Source of the DNA: Platerodrilus igneus
Taxonomy: Eukaryota; Arthropoda; Insecta; Coleoptera; Lycidae
Reading direction: 5' to 3'
Assembly (NCBI GenBank): GCA_036346225.1
Contig: JARFIW010001187.1
Coordinates: 62,001 to 126,000 of the forward strand
Length of the DNA: 64,000 nt
Part shown: piece by piece, positions 1-11,781 of the stretch
Numbering within the stretch: the stretch's first letter is position 1
Layout: each line of letters begins with the position of its first letter
Notes under the pieces: generated by a model
Databases searched by the model: none
Seen by the model: only the letters and a program-made list of their open reading frames with translations
What the model was told of the DNA's origin: nothing
Program-made: the position numbers and the translations under genes

Positions 1-212
1 TTCCTTCTTTCTGTATGCCAACATTACCAGCTGAACCTTGTTTAGGTTATGACTATTGTAGCATGTGCAGTGTGAATTTGTGTCGATTAATAATTTAAAA
101 AAAAAGGTGTTTTCCCTATTTGGTTTGACCAACATCAAGTTAAAAGTGTGTCAAAGTCAGTGTGAGGTAAGTTTTTCGTGTTTTTCACAAAAATGTATAA
201 AAAATATAAACA

Positions 213-429
213 GGCAACCATTGGTACAAATAATCTGCTTGGACCAATTATTGCCTAGTATGGCAATTACTAGTACTTCTATCATATTTCTATTTGATTG
301 GATTTTTTGGTTAGGTAGCTAATATTTCAAGAAATACTTTGTAATGTAAAGCAATAATGCAATTGATGGACTTTTTCCAAAAAATGCCATAGTGTGGCAA
401 TTATTAGTTGAAATATGGCAATTATTAGT
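213..429 (+). repeat. Left subterminal motif repeats of the pogo-like element
   Basis: Four direct copies of a motif near GGCAATTATTAGT lie at about 213-226, 261-274, 395-408 and 416-429. One inverted half-copy (accaattattgcc) lies at 243-255. The same motif recurs at the other end of the element. Subterminal repeats are known transposase-binding sites in several DNA transposon families; that role here is inference. Confidence 0.6.
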
Positions 430-481
430 TTAAAATGTGGAGGTTATTGAATATTTATATTGTTTCAGGAATACTTCAACC

Positions 482-2881
482 ATGACCAACCTGAATCCAA
501 AAAAGAAACAGTTTTTTCGATACTCTCAAGAGGATATGCAAAAGGTCATTGATGAAGTACAACAGGGTTAATCAGCTTATTCTGTTGTTTTAAAAAGAAA
601 TATTCCTAGAAGAACTTTAGAAAATAAAGTGAAAGGTATTACACCTTTAGTACGTAAAATGGAACCTAAAACTATATTGACCGTTGAAGAAGAAAATTGT
701 TTGGTTGACTGGATAATAAAAATATCTAGAATGGGATTTCCTCTGGTAGAAGATGACATTTTGTGTACTGTAAAAGAGCTATGATAGCATCAAAAAGAGT
801 TAATCCTTTCAATGACAATAAACCTGGTCGAAAATGGTTTACATTATTTATGAGACGACATCAAAAAGCTCTTTCTAAACGAACACGTGAATCTTTGACC
901 AGCAGTAGAGCAGCTGTAATAGAACAGCAAATAAGAAATTGGTTTTTAGAAGTTGAAACTTATTTAAAAAGTGAAGATCTATAGGGAATTCTATCAGACC
1001 CATCGCGCATTTTTAACACTGACAAATCAGCATTTCAAATATGCCCAAAAACAGGAAAAGTTATCGCACCACGTGGTGAGGAAAATGTGTATGAGCTGTG
1101 TAAAGGGTCTGAAAAGAAAATATATCACTGTGTCAATTACTATATCTGCTGACGGGAAAGTGCTTCCTCCTCTGATAGTATATGCATACAAAAGAATACC
1201 TTCAGAGATTGTACAAAATATGCCTGATGACTGGGGTGTGGGCAAAACTGAGAGTGGTTGGATGACAGGAGAATCATTCTTTGAGTACATCACAAATGTG
1301 TTTTATCTAAGGTTAATAAACCAAGGTATACAATTCCCGGTTATTATGTTTTTGGATGGCCACAAGTCACACTTGACTATGCATGTTAGTAACTTTTGTG
1401 AGAAATATAAAATTATTGTTGTAGCGTTGTACCCAAATACAACACACATTATTCAGCCGTGTGTTGTAAGTTTTTTCCAACCCTTGAAATTGTCTTGGAG
1501 AAAAACGGTGCATGATTGGAAATTTGCTCATAATGAGGATATAATAAATAAAGTCAACTTTCCATTATTATTTCGAGATGCATTAGAGGTAGCTAAAACT
1601 GAAACTATAAAAAATGGGTTTTTAAGATGTGGTATATTTCCATGGGAACCAAATAATGTTGATTATTCAAAATGTATAAAACAATAAAACCTAAAGCTCA
1701 GAGATGAAAATATAGAAGAAAACATGAAAAAATACAACAATTTAAAACTCTGTCAAAATGTACTCTCTGACTATATCCCATCAGCAGTCAACAATCGATT
1801 TAGAGAAAATTACAACACTAATAAAGATAAATGGATAGACGATGAGAAATATATTGAATTGTATAAAATATGGTGTTGTTTGGAAACTGATATTGTGAAC
1901 TTCGAAACAAACTTAGATAAGGGGTTTGAACGCCAGCAACCGGCTGTTAGAAAGATTGATGAAAACGAAACACTTTTTGATTCAACTGTCGTTTCTGAAA
2001 CACATCATGTTCCTTTGCTTCCCACTGATTTTGCAGATATTAGCATAATAGAAAACAATTTTCAAAAGGACATCAGTGTAAAAAACACTTGTTTACTAGA
2101 AGATAGCTGTCCTAGTTCTAGTAAATCAACAAATCCTTCTAAGCAACAGAAAAATTTTACAGCTGCTAGCACTGAAAACATTCGTCCAAATGAACAATTA
2201 ACAAGGATTTTATCAATAGATGACACCAGCGTCGATTCACCTTTTAAAAAGGCTTTATTTTGGCCTACACCAAAAACTACAACTATAAAAAGAAAACTCA
2301 TTGAAAAAACACCCTCTGTAGTTACCTCCAAGGAATAGAAAAAACATTTTAATAAAAAAGAAATGAAAAAATTAGAAATAGAAAGATAAAAACAGGAAAG
2401 GAAAATGAAACGGGATATAAACAAAAAGTTGAAAGAAGAACTTCGAAATAAGAAACAAAAACAGAAAAAAGTGGAAGCAGAGTCATCAGAAGATTCTGAA
2501 TCTGTACCTTATGAAAAGTCATCAGACGACATGAATTTTTCTGGTGATGATGCTGAAGCAGAAATTACAACCACAGCCAAAACTACACCCTCAATAAATA
2601 TTGTTGTGGAAAACTACTACAGTGTTTATTATGATGAGCAGTATTTTGTCGGCCGAGTACTACAAATTGATGAAGACAAAGTAAAAATAAAATTTCTGAA
2701 GGAAGTTGGAGAGAACAACTTTATTTGGCCTCAGAAGGAAGATTTAGATATAGTAAATGAAAGGTTTATTTTCTATGGTCCAATAACTTTAATTGAAAAT
2801 GAACCATTTTATATAGAAAATAATACTTTGAGAAAATTCAAAAGTTCATACGGTGCTTTTAAATTAATAAAGTCTTGTTAA
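482..2881 (+). pseudogene. pogo/Tigger-like transposase (HTH, CENPB-like HTH, DDE), inactive
   Basis: Reading from the ATG at 482, a psq-type helix-turn-helix (about 500-640) is followed by a CENPB-type helix-turn-helix (about 730-980), a DDE_1 catalytic domain (about 985-1690) and a low-complexity tail. The tail ends in a Tudor-like segment (about 2610-2800, motif YFVGRVLQID). The frame is broken by stops near 569 and 781-788, a TAG at 982 and a frameshift near 1120. The first catalytic Asp region (NTDKS) and the second (FLDGHKSH) are present, but the third reads QPCVVSFF where the family has QPxDV, so the last Asp is a Val. Segments 1724-2338 and 2405-2881 are the C-terminal part, separated by one more stop. 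In active relatives this protein cuts and pastes the element; this copy cannot. Confidence 0.8.
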
Positions 2882-2968
2882 TATTCACTTTGTAAGTTTA
2901 CACCCTAATATAATTCTTGTATACCATAAAAACCAATATTATTTCGCATATTTTTTACTTTTGTATAT

Positions 2969-3222
2969 TGGCAATTATTGGTAATAGAAGCTGGCAATCA
3001 TTGGAAATATTAAAAATCTAATATGACAATTATTGGAATGCAGAAACCATTTTTTTAGATTTTAAAAATTACAAAAAGTAGGCAGGTTTCTCCATTTTTT
3101 TATATAATTTAGCTCTGTCAGTCTATTTCCTATTATAAAATTACACTATTACTTAAATGTAATGAAGTCTTATATTAACCGTACTACTAGAACCCCTTCT
3201 TAAGTATGGCAATTACTGGTAC
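2969..3222 (+). repeat. Right subterminal motif repeats of the pogo-like element
   Basis: Copies of the left-end motif recur at about 2969-2983, 2993-3006, 3023-3037 and 3207-3222, the last only about 30 bases inside the terminus. They lie outside the coding part and have the same orientation as the left set, so they are direct repeats rather than part of a terminal inverted repeat. Confidence 0.6.
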
Positions 3223-3256
3223 AGTTACCCTACCATTAATTAGCGAACACCCTGTA

Positions 3257-4094
3257 TAACATAAATGTGCTTCTAGTTATCTATTCGAGTGTAACTAAAA
3301 CATACCTTAGGTGCATATTTAAGGGATATATTTTATAATTCTTACAGTATATTTCATGCAAATATTTTTAATGCATAATTATCCCACGTCTATTGATTAA
3401 TAATGAAGTCGATATTTTACAGATTTTGGGGTGTAATAGGGATGCACGAGGGAGGTAGCCCAGTAATCCATCCTACACTGCATTTTATTTGGCATGTTTC
3501 CTTAAACTTAAAATAATTTATAGATATAAAAAAAGTGGTTTAGATACATAAAAAATGCATCCTTGACTTTCTGATAAAACTGACAGCCGTAAAAAACTAG
3601 GAGACATCACTTGTAAACAAATTTTATCGGATATTTCTGGTACCGAATAGCTACCTGAAATTGTTTTATAAAATTTGTGAAAAAAGTTTCAAAATACTAT
3701 ATAGAACGTTTACACAAAAAATTTAAATAGAATAGTATTGTCGCAGCAATTATTGCAGTAACTTGTTTGTATTACACATGAAAGAATGTGCATATGGCAT
3801 GATGGTTAATATTGATACGGTGTAGAATATGAGGTTAAAACGGGCAATTATGTTTAATTAACATGAACAACCTGTTTTTGCTTTATTATTGTGTACTTCG
3901 AGCTATTACTATTGAAAATCGTTTTTGTGAGACATGTGATTATACCCATATACGACAATATGCATGCAATAAGAACGTAATTATTTCTGGTATTCTTCAA
4001 TGCAATATATTAGGTATATCTCTTTTAGTGCTACGCAATTGATAAAGTATGTAAAATTATAGCAATTGAAAATGTAATAAAAAAATATAAAAAC
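3257..4094. other. Non-coding; first intron of the syntrophin gene
   Basis: No reading frame or repeat was recognised here. Because the syntrophin exon at 4095-4581 is on the minus strand and ends in a donor GT at 4093-4094, this DNA should lie in its first coding intron. By the same logic the pogo-like element to the left is probably also intronic. Confidence 0.4.
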
Positions 4095-4581
4095 CTTCTA
4101 GTTCCACGACTTTCCCAGCTCTCTTCAGTGCCTTAACAGCTTCATCGTGGGTAGCTTCGCGTAGGTCTTCGCCATTCACTGTGAGTATAGCATCCCCTAC
4201 ATATAATTGCTCAGTCTGATCAGCTGCCATACCCTTAAATATTTTACTAATAAGAATTGGCATTTTATTTTCTTTGCCACCTTTAATTGATATTCCGAGT
4301 CCATTATTATCCGATTTAATAACCCGCACTAAACGTTTTTGATTAGCAACTGAATCAGGAACTTCAGGAGTCTCACCTAACCCACTAGGTGTTTCGATAT
4401 TATTATTGAGTGAACCGTTCAGGGTAGTGGAATTCTCGCAGGATTCATCAAGGGTAATACTAAGATAATCGTCCTCCAGAGATACAAAAACGCGATACCA
4501 TTGTCCTCGGACGTGTGTTTCCAATATACCGGAACGCCCGTAATACCCGGGGGATACAATACCGTCGCATCCGCTAGACAT
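4095..4581 (-). CDS. Syntrophin, first coding exon (N-terminal PH half plus PDZ)
   Basis: Syntrophins are membrane-associated adaptors of the dystrophin complex that bind channels and signalling proteins through a PDZ domain inserted in a split PH domain. The exon encodes about 162 residues. The start is the ATG at 4579-4581 (MSSGCDG), because the longer reading frame begins only with a TTG. Residues about 10-45 match the first PH strands ([11 protein letters not shown]). Residues about 80-162 are the PDZ domain with the ligand loop GLGISIKGG and the conserved runs [24 protein letters not shown] and [14 protein letters not shown]. The frame leaves the family consensus after VVELE, exactly where G|GT gives a splice donor at 4094-4093, so residues beyond that are intron. 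Downstream exons lie left of the window. This is one of two host genes supported here. Confidence 0.93.
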
Positions 4582-5344
4582 TTTCACATTATTACGAATA
4601 AAGTGCAACGTAATGTTGACAAATAACAATTCGCTACTCCACGCGACGACGTCGTCCTGTCTGATTTCTCGTTAAAAAGAGCTTTCGCCCGGCAATGAAC
4701 GCAATGATTCGGCGCGAGGAAACCCCCCACGTTACTATGGTTACCGTTGTCCCTTGTGACCCCTACTTCGTTCCCTTTTATTTGGAGTCAACGCGGTTCA
4801 GGGTCATCTAGTTGTAGATTATTCAATTACATTGTAATAGAACTCTTAAATTGGATCTTTTCGAGGATTAGCAGGGTTCAAATCTATTCTACACATTCCT
4901 ATGTTGTATTCATTAGACTTTGTCTAGATCTAGAATCTAGATCAACGTAAAATTGAAATAGATTTCTTTAAACAAGTTAAACTGACACATGAAATTTTGT
5001 ATAAGCAGATGACTTAACTGAAAAGGTCAATCGCTACTCATACGTATCGACTTTCGTTTGTACAAAAGGTATTAAACTATGTGTTTATTTATTCTGCATG
5101 CAAATACATTTATGCTTAGAAATACAGTTTTGTAAATACCCGAGAGGTGAATTTAGTGTTCTTCGCAGAATGTCATAGCAAATAAGAGTGAAACAAATCG
5201 ATTGCTTAAATTGAAAATCTAACAATTCAACGTTTAGCTAAATGAGGTTTTATTGTCTGTAAATCGCGAACACACGCAGTGTACAGATTTAAAAACCCTA
5301 TTGCATCCAAAATGCGTCTAGTAAGCTCTAATATCATTGGCGTA
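4582..5344. other. Upstream region of syntrophin; nothing else recognised
   Basis: The 170 bases before the syntrophin ATG (to about 4750) are noticeably richer in CG dinucleotides than the surroundings, as expected of a 5' UTR or promoter-proximal stretch. I see no clear TATA box. The rest, to 5344, is AT-rich with no supported gene or repeat. Confidence 0.3.
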
Positions 5345-6010
5345 ATAGTACCGCCTGCAACACAGGCGTGAAGTTAGCCCCCCAACTTTTGAAACTCATT
5401 CGTTTGCACAGTGTTTGCACATGTATGCACATTCGGTATTTTTGTTTGCATACTTTTCGTTTAAAAATTATTCAAGAAACAATTGGGGGGGGGGGCAACT
5501 TCACACTGGCCTCCCGACTTTCAGAAATTTTTTTTAACCGGCGGAATTAATACATCATCGTTTGCACATGTATGCACATCCATTATTTTTGTTTGCACAC
5601 CTTTTGTTTAAAAGTTAGAAAATAAACCATTGTGGGGTACCAACTTCACACTAGCCCCACGACTTTCAGCAAATTCATTTAAAACCGACGAAATTGATAG
5701 TTCTTTGTTTGCACATGTATGCACATCTATTTTCGTTTGCACATTTCCTGTTTAAAAGTTATTTAATATTCAGCTTCATAGTCCTCGCTTTACGATAGCT
5801 AGTGTTGAAAATGTGAAAAAATTGTTACAATGCGCCCAATTGATACCTTTTCGTTTGCACATTACGAAACACATCAACTCTTTGTTTACACACCACTGTA
5901 AGTCGAAAAAACTTTTAAATTTAATCAAGGGACTAACTTGGCACAAAATATGCAATAACGTTTCACTGACATTGAATTGGAATGATACACCTAAACATAC
6001 AAAAAATAAA
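5345..6010 (+). repeat. Left arm of a foldback-like inverted repeat
   Basis: This arm begins near cgcctgcaacacaggcgtg and contains about three tandem units of roughly 155-165 bases. Each unit carries GTTTGCACATGTATGCACAT-like sequence, then a GTTTAAAAGTTA run, then CAACTTCACACTGGCC. The inner part (about 5806-5945) matches the reverse complement of about 8930-9065. A poly-G run sits at about 5486-5497. The partner arm is 8690-9530, 2.7 kb away with a retrotransposon fragment between them. No protein is encoded. Confidence 0.7.
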
Positions 6011-6361
6011 AATTTGTGTAATATTACAAAATAAAGCATTTTTAATGAAGAATAAATGGATTTTTTTAACAATATATGAAATTATATTAAGAGTATATGT
6101 ATATGAAACGTAAAAAGTATATTTGAAAGGAATATAGTATAAATGAATATATCAATTTTATAATATAATTTTTAAGAATGCTCTATTACTTTTATGAAGC
6201 TAGAACACTTGGTTTAACTAAGAATCGTGATGCTGTTGATGCGTGCAGTAGTGTACGGTTAAATTTAAAACCGTCATATTCTTCCCAGGCCTCTGTTTCT
6301 CTGTGGCAATAAGCAATATTATGACCTATGTTCTGCTCTTTGTTACGATTGTAAGAAACAA

Positions 6362-6628
6362 CTAATAATTTTCTTGCATTTGTGGCCTCATTTCCGCAAT
6401 TGTCTGGTTGGTTTCCCTTAATCCATCACTTAGAATTTTAATTTCCTTACCTAATTTTTCGCTGTTCTCATCCATTTTCGTAGTCATGGTTTTCATGGCC
6501 TCCTCATTTTTGTCCATTTTCCTATTCAGTGCCATTAAAATTTCCATCATTTTCGTTTCTTGTGAGATCCGTTGTTCTTCGCTAGAACTCCTTTCAAATG
6601 TTATACTTTCTTGGGATCTTCTTTCCAT
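6362..6628 (-). pseudogene. Gag-like N-terminal fragment with coiled coil
   Basis: An 88-residue frame with ATG at 6628 directly downstream of the LTR and leader. It is strongly charged and heptad-like (repeats such as MDKNEEAMKT and MDENSEKLGK), as in the N-terminal coiled coil of several insect retrotransposon gag proteins. A shifted frame just past its stop (about 6250-6360) still has a GHxxxYC run like the end of a CCHC zinc knuckle, with the first two cysteines lost. This suggests an internal deletion joining the gag N-terminus to its nucleocapsid end. The family assignment is inference. Confidence 0.45.
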
Positions 6629-6835
6629 TTTTGAAATTATTGTATTAACACTAAATTTTAAATACTAAAATAAATCTCTACAAATTTCTCTGAATTTTTG
6701 GTTTCGTAATTTTTCACAAATTAAAACCTTTTAAAGCTCCGGTTTAATTTAATAATTTTATTTTAAATCCCACGGTCCTATTTTCAAATTTATTTTGATT
6801 TAATTCGAGCCCCAGGCTTAGGCAGCCATTCAAAT

Positions 6836-8665
6836 TGATATGATAACGCCGTACTCGGTGTTCTGAACGTTTTTACTTAACGCCACCTCTCTGTGTTCTC
6901 ACTTCAAATTTTACTAATTTAATGATTATGCCACGGCTAGCCCTTTTTAATCTACATAGAGTGCACAACGTTACGATGATCAATTTTTCTTTTTTCACCT
7001 CTTTATGATTATCTGTTTGAATTGATAAAACGAAGTCAATTAATTTCATATAATGAAAAGAAATATTATTTATAATTTTTGAAATTCTTGAAATACACTC
7101 CTCAATCAATCAATATCATATGTATCATTTATCCCTACATTTATATACTTTGAATTCAATCTAAAGTCACCAGAAACTACCTCTCTTTACAAAAAAATCT
7201 GGAACGTTCTAGACCTCTTTATGCTTTATTACGTAAGTTTAACGTATGCAAATGTTTCTTGTTGACTTCATTACAAGTTTGAATAAATTGAATGAATTCA
7301 GTATTAAAATTTAAATTGAAAAATATTTTAAAATAAATAGATCTGACTTGAGATATGTTGTTTGTGTTGTGGATCAACACCCCCTCTTCATTCGTATACC
7401 AATGCTCTGCTTAGTTGAACCAATATTTGAGTACAGTTACCCCTTGTTTTCCAAAATTTACCTCGTGCTTCTTTATTTTATATGTGTCTGCAAATTCTTT
7501 GAATTTCTTCCCTTAAATGCTTTCGATGTAAATCAAAATTGTACCAGAATTGTACCAAAATTCGATTAGAATTGTCCCCTTTGAGTCCACTTGGAATTAG
7601 AATTTTTATTTACCAGAAATTTGAAACGACTTGAAATATTATGGTCGACACAGACTTGAAGCCCTATCATTATAAATATTTAATTTAAATCAATTACCCA
7701 AATTCTACTCACGTTTTCTATATAAAAAACGGCAAAAACTCTTCGTAATTGTTGCACGATTTTCACTGTAACATACACTTGATATTTTATTATACTCTAT
7801 TTAAATTACGCGTGGCTTTCTGGTTAACAGTGTCGCAGGTTCGACGTGCATTAGTCGTCAACTGGCCCGTCTTATCGCAGAATGGGTGTTAAATAGCATT
7901 TTCCCACTACATGTGGGCTGGGTTTTCAAGCAGTTCTGCAGATTATCTCAACCAACCAGGCCCTGTCTTCAACATTCCTTGAATTTTGAAGTGGTTTCTG
8001 ATGTAATTAATTCGGATTTCCATGTAATGGTGTTTATGTTATTGATACCTTATTATTCGTTATCTTTGCCATACGTTGTTTTGTATAGATATCGCCTTTT
8101 GAATAATTACAAGTTTTGTACCAAATAAATGATGTAACTCTAATGCTGTTTTAGTTCATGTATTTTTCCGTCTTTGAAACTGCGTTTTCTTATCAAAGCG
8201 CTTATTGTTTCCACGTAATCAAATAAAGCCTTGTTAGCCTCCATCTACTCCTCTGCGTATTTGTTTTATAACTAATTGGAACATTTTTCAACGCGTGTTT
8301 AATTACATGTACGATTATTTCTCTTCTGAATACGCGTTCTATTGTTGAAAGATATGCTTACCGGCATTACTTAAAATTAATAACGGTCTATATACAGAGT
8401 GTTAAATGCTTGCTATTTACATATTGTATGAATTACCTATTTTTCTGCTAAATACGCGTTTTATTGTTGTAAGATATGCTTGCTTGCATCGTTTAAAGTT
8501 AATTATGGTCTATATACAGGGTGTTAAATGGTTGCTATTTACATAATGTATGAATTACTTATTTTTCTGCTAAATAAATGCAGTTTTCTGATTCCTATTG
8601 CTATTTATTGTTACTACACTACCCTTGCTACTCAATACACACCTAAACAACCCCTTATCACAGCA
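6836..8665 (-). repeat. LTR copy A of the 1.8-kb LTR family
   Basis: On the minus strand the LTR runs TGCTGTGATA to TATCATATCA, giving TG/CA ends inside a near-perfect 10-bp inverted repeat. It is followed by TA-rich target sequence at the 5' end (8666 onward). Homology to the copy at 43467-45295 runs the whole length, for example gccacggctag, gtgcacaacgttacgatgatc and the final tatcacagcaatata. Between about 8340 and 8580 a unit of about 120 bases is tandemly duplicated. No coding sequence was recognised inside. Confidence 0.75.
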
Positions 8666-8689
8666 ATATATATGTCTGGTAATGTACAA

Positions 8690-9530
8690 ACAAAAAGGTA
8701 TCAATTAGTCTCATTGTAATCCATTTTGCACATTTTGAACGGTAGCTATCGTATAACAGGTACTACAAAAGTAAATGTTAAATACGTTTTGAACTAAAGA
8801 TGTGCAAACGAAAAAGCGACTTGATTCATGATGTGCAAACGCAGATACTTTGATTTCCGTCATCACATATTATAATTGCGCAAAAATGCGATATTTGACA
8901 TGTGCGAAGTTAGCCCGCATCTGATTAAATTTAAAAAAATTTTTGACTTACAGTGGTGTGCAAACAAAAAGTTGATGTGTTTCGTAATGTGCAAACGAAA
9001 AGGCATCAATTGGGCTCATTGCAGCAATTTTTCTCACATTTTCAACAGTAGCTATCGTATAGCGAGAACTATGAAGCTGAATGTTAAATAACTTTTAAGC
9101 AGGAAGTGTGCAAACAAAAATAATAGATGTGCATACATGTGCAAGCGATGATCTATAAATGTTGTCGGTTTAAAATGAATTTACTGAAAGTCGGGGGGGC
9201 TAGTGTAAAGTTGGCCTCCCGCAATGGTTTCTTTAATAACTTTTAAACGAAAAGTGTGCAAACAAAAATAATGGATGTGCATACATGTGCAAACGATGAT
9301 GTATTAATTCCGCCGGTTTAAAATAAATTTCCAGAAATTCGGGGGGCCAGTGTAAAGTTGGCCCTCCCAAATTGTTTCTTGAATAATTGTTAAACGAAAA
9401 GTGTGCAAACAAAATACCGGATGTATATACATATGCAAACAATGTGCAAACGAATGAGCTGTAGAAAGTTATTTTTTTCAAAAGTTGGGGGCAAACTTCA
9501 CGCGTATGCCTGCAACCCCGTGTTGCAGAC
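8690..9530 (-). repeat. Right arm of the foldback-like inverted repeat
   Basis: This is the reverse complement of the 5345-6010 arm, ending in aacttcacgcgtatgcctgcaac. It holds at least four tandem units, each with ATGTGCATACATGTGCAAAC-like sequence. An inner, more diverged unit (about 8690-8870) is not obvious in the left arm. Frames within it are by-products of the repeat. Confidence 0.7.
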
Positions 9531-9540
9531 ACAGGCACTC

Positions 9541-10334
9541 TTTATGGATGGCAAATATCAACATGACCGAGAAATAATAAGATAATTTTTCAGTTGAAAA
9601 AGATGTTCAATACCTGTAGTGTTGTAAAAGAAAAAGTATTATACGTTTGTTGGCAGATAAGTCGAATTCTATTCAGAAGAAAGGGAGTTGTTTTTTGTAA
9701 ATGTTTCGAGAAGTCTTACGACATACACAGCGTTATCAATGCTATTTACGGGGCAGGGTTCAGGGCATACAAACCCAGGATATCTAAGTTGAATGATTTA
9801 CTAGCGAAACTCATTAACTATAACAATTACATAAAAATGGGCCACGCTTCCTTGATCTCCTTTTTCGAGAAAAACACAACACTGTAAAGCAAATTCAGCG
9901 TTTGTTTGTTACGTTCCAATTCTGTTTTAAAATTTCCCTGGTTAACTCAAATCCCTTTTGCTTTTAAAACGAAAATTTATTCGTTAAATTAAATAGTCTA
10001 TGCCTTGTTTTAGGTATCCGGTAATCTGTTAAATCCTTCAACATAATTAATAATAAATACGCTTTCTACAAATTTTCATTTTGTACCTATTTATTTCAAA
10101 ACGACAAGTTTATGCTATAATTATATAGTTTATATCCTGTTTAGGTACGCGTTATCTTGGTATACATTACGGCCGCGTATAATGGTCTCTCTATTGTTCC
10201 ATTGTAAAGACTTGTTGAAATAAGGTCGCGTACTATCCGATAGAACCCGGGTTTTCCAGTTTCAATCGCGCTTCAATAAGCGAGGATTTGCAGTCGAATT
10301 CGTGTTATTTGAACCATTGTTGAATTTGTTTCTA
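9541..10334. other. Unassigned AT-rich DNA
   Basis: A 97-codon open frame (9594-9887, plus strand) has no recognisable domain and no clear gene context. Nothing else is visible. The stretch ends where the 3' end of LINE A begins. Confidence 0.3.
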
Positions 10335-11224
10335 CATTATAATGTAATTAAGGGCCGCTATGCTTGCGGCCATGTCCTCAATGCTACACCCGAAGGTACT
10401 ACACTGGGTTTAAACGCGAAAAGTAAACGTGCTCCAAATTTAATCTAACTTCAGGTTAATCTTTACTAAATAAAAATTTAACAAACTGAAACTAGAAATA
10501 GGGTTTAAAGAATGGTGTCACCAGCGTTGATTCTTGAGTTAGCCTGATCCACAAGATACACCCAAAAATGAATGGGGAGGGATCCGTAATACCGGACAGC
10601 AGCTGCCAGCTCTGCTTACCGGTGCGACCTGAAGGGTCGGCTTAAAACTATCCAAATCTAGCTAGCTAATATTAAAAATGAATCCAAATTTTCCAAGCAT
10701 TCGCCAAATATTTTAATAGTGAATTCAGCTATTTTGCCTTTTCTAAAAATTTACAAATTTGTCCTCCCTGGTCTAAGTATTTATTCAAATTCCATCCTAA
10801 ATTTGTCCCTAGCGTTCCCTATCATTCCCTAACTTACATATTATAAATACAATCTTCTTTCCTATGTATATACTGCCACCAAAAATTGGCAGCAAAACAT
10901 CTAGCAAATAAAATCGAGCCACAGAACAAAAATACAGGCAAAAATATAAATATAAAATAAGTATAAATATAATGTAAGTATATAAATAAACATCAAATAA
11001 ATATATAAATAAATTAATAAATATCTAAATAAGCAAAAGCATGCAACAGTGCATAAATTAGCAAAAGCATCGTCCAAATTATTAAATTATCAGTTGCACT
11101 CGCATACGCATTATGATAACTAGCGTCATTACGCACAAAAACATGCTCGTTAAATTATTTCGAAATATCCTTATTAATACAAGTCAATGCTTAGCGAGTA
11201 CAGCAGTCACAATTTTAATCCTAC
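10335..11224 (-). mobile_element. LINE A distal 3' UTR block
   Basis: On the minus strand this block matches about 33660-34492 of LINE B. Shared landmarks are the GGATCCGTAATACCGGA-like stretch (near 10580), the gtcctcaatgctacacccg hairpin region and the terminal inverted GGCCGC. It stops at 11224, where the CGCG duplication of the errantivirus-like element begins. Confidence 0.8.
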
Positions 11225-11228
11225 CGCG

Positions 11229-11716
11229 AGTTAAAGTTCGGGCCTTTGGAGCTGGTTTTTAAAAAAAACGTCGATACTTTAACAAATTTATTTGAAATTA
11301 AAATTTAGATAACTTGTACATAATACTAAAAAATAATTATTGTACTAGTGAGTAGCTTGAACAACGAAGTATGGAGTTCGAAGACTGACTGCCGGGCATT
11401 GAGCTCCCGGGCCTTTTATAATAACCTGCCCCTCACACGGCTGTGAGAACTTGCAGATCTCATGTCTGCGTTTCTCTTTAATTGTACACTTTATTACAAT
11501 GTAACAACTTAATTCTAAGTAATTGCGGTCTGTTGCAGTATCACTGCCCTCACGGATGCAAAGTTGCATGTCCGTTCACATGAACTGTCGATAACCTCTC
11601 TGGGTTATCCTTGTGTTACAATGTTGCATTGAACTTATACTTTTACTTAATAATTTCTAATAATTCCTATTAGATTCAATATATCAATATATATAGGTAA
11701 TTGGGGATACATAACT
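11229..11716 (-). repeat. 3' LTR of the errantivirus-like element
   Basis: 488 bases bounded by agttaaag (plus-strand left end) and catacataact-type sequence at 11716. It lacks a 20-base segment (gaccgcctgtgacctgccac) that the other LTR has near 17732-17752. A purine-rich GGTGGAGG, read on the minus strand, sits just inside the element (11717-11724) and is the likely polypurine tract. Confidence 0.85.
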
Positions 11717-11781
11717 CCTCCACCGTAAATAAAAATTAAGGTTTTCTTAATTTTTAAATACATAAAATACATTATTTAAAT

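Larger units (their letters stand above)
1..3254 (+). mobile_element. pogo/Tigger-like DNA transposon, left end outside window
   Basis: The sequence contains one degraded transposase reading region (482-2881) flanked on both sides by a repeated motif near TGGCAATTATTGGTA. The right end reads gcgaacaccctg and stops at 3254, followed by TA at 3255-3256, as expected for the Tc1/mariner/pogo superfamily, which targets TA. Read from the other strand the terminus is CAGGGTGTTCGC. The left terminus is not visible, so the element starts before the window. Element identity rests on the transposase domains; the exact right boundary is inferred from the CAGGGTGT-type end. Confidence 0.75.
6170..8665 (-). 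mobile_element. Truncated LTR retrotransposon (5' LTR plus start of gag)
   Basis: Read on the minus strand, a 1830-bp LTR (8665 to 6836) is followed by a leader of about 200 bases and a gag-like reading frame starting at 6628. The sequence then degrades and stops matching anything near 6170. No protease, reverse transcriptase or second LTR follows, so the copy is a 5' fragment. The LTR has related solo copies at 43467-45295 and 47088-48851. Ty3/gypsy membership is likely but rests only on the gag-like piece. Confidence 0.6.

Noticed and set aside
9594..9887. 97-codon frame
   Set aside because: Faint resemblance to a Tc1-type HTH end, but too weak and isolated to call.
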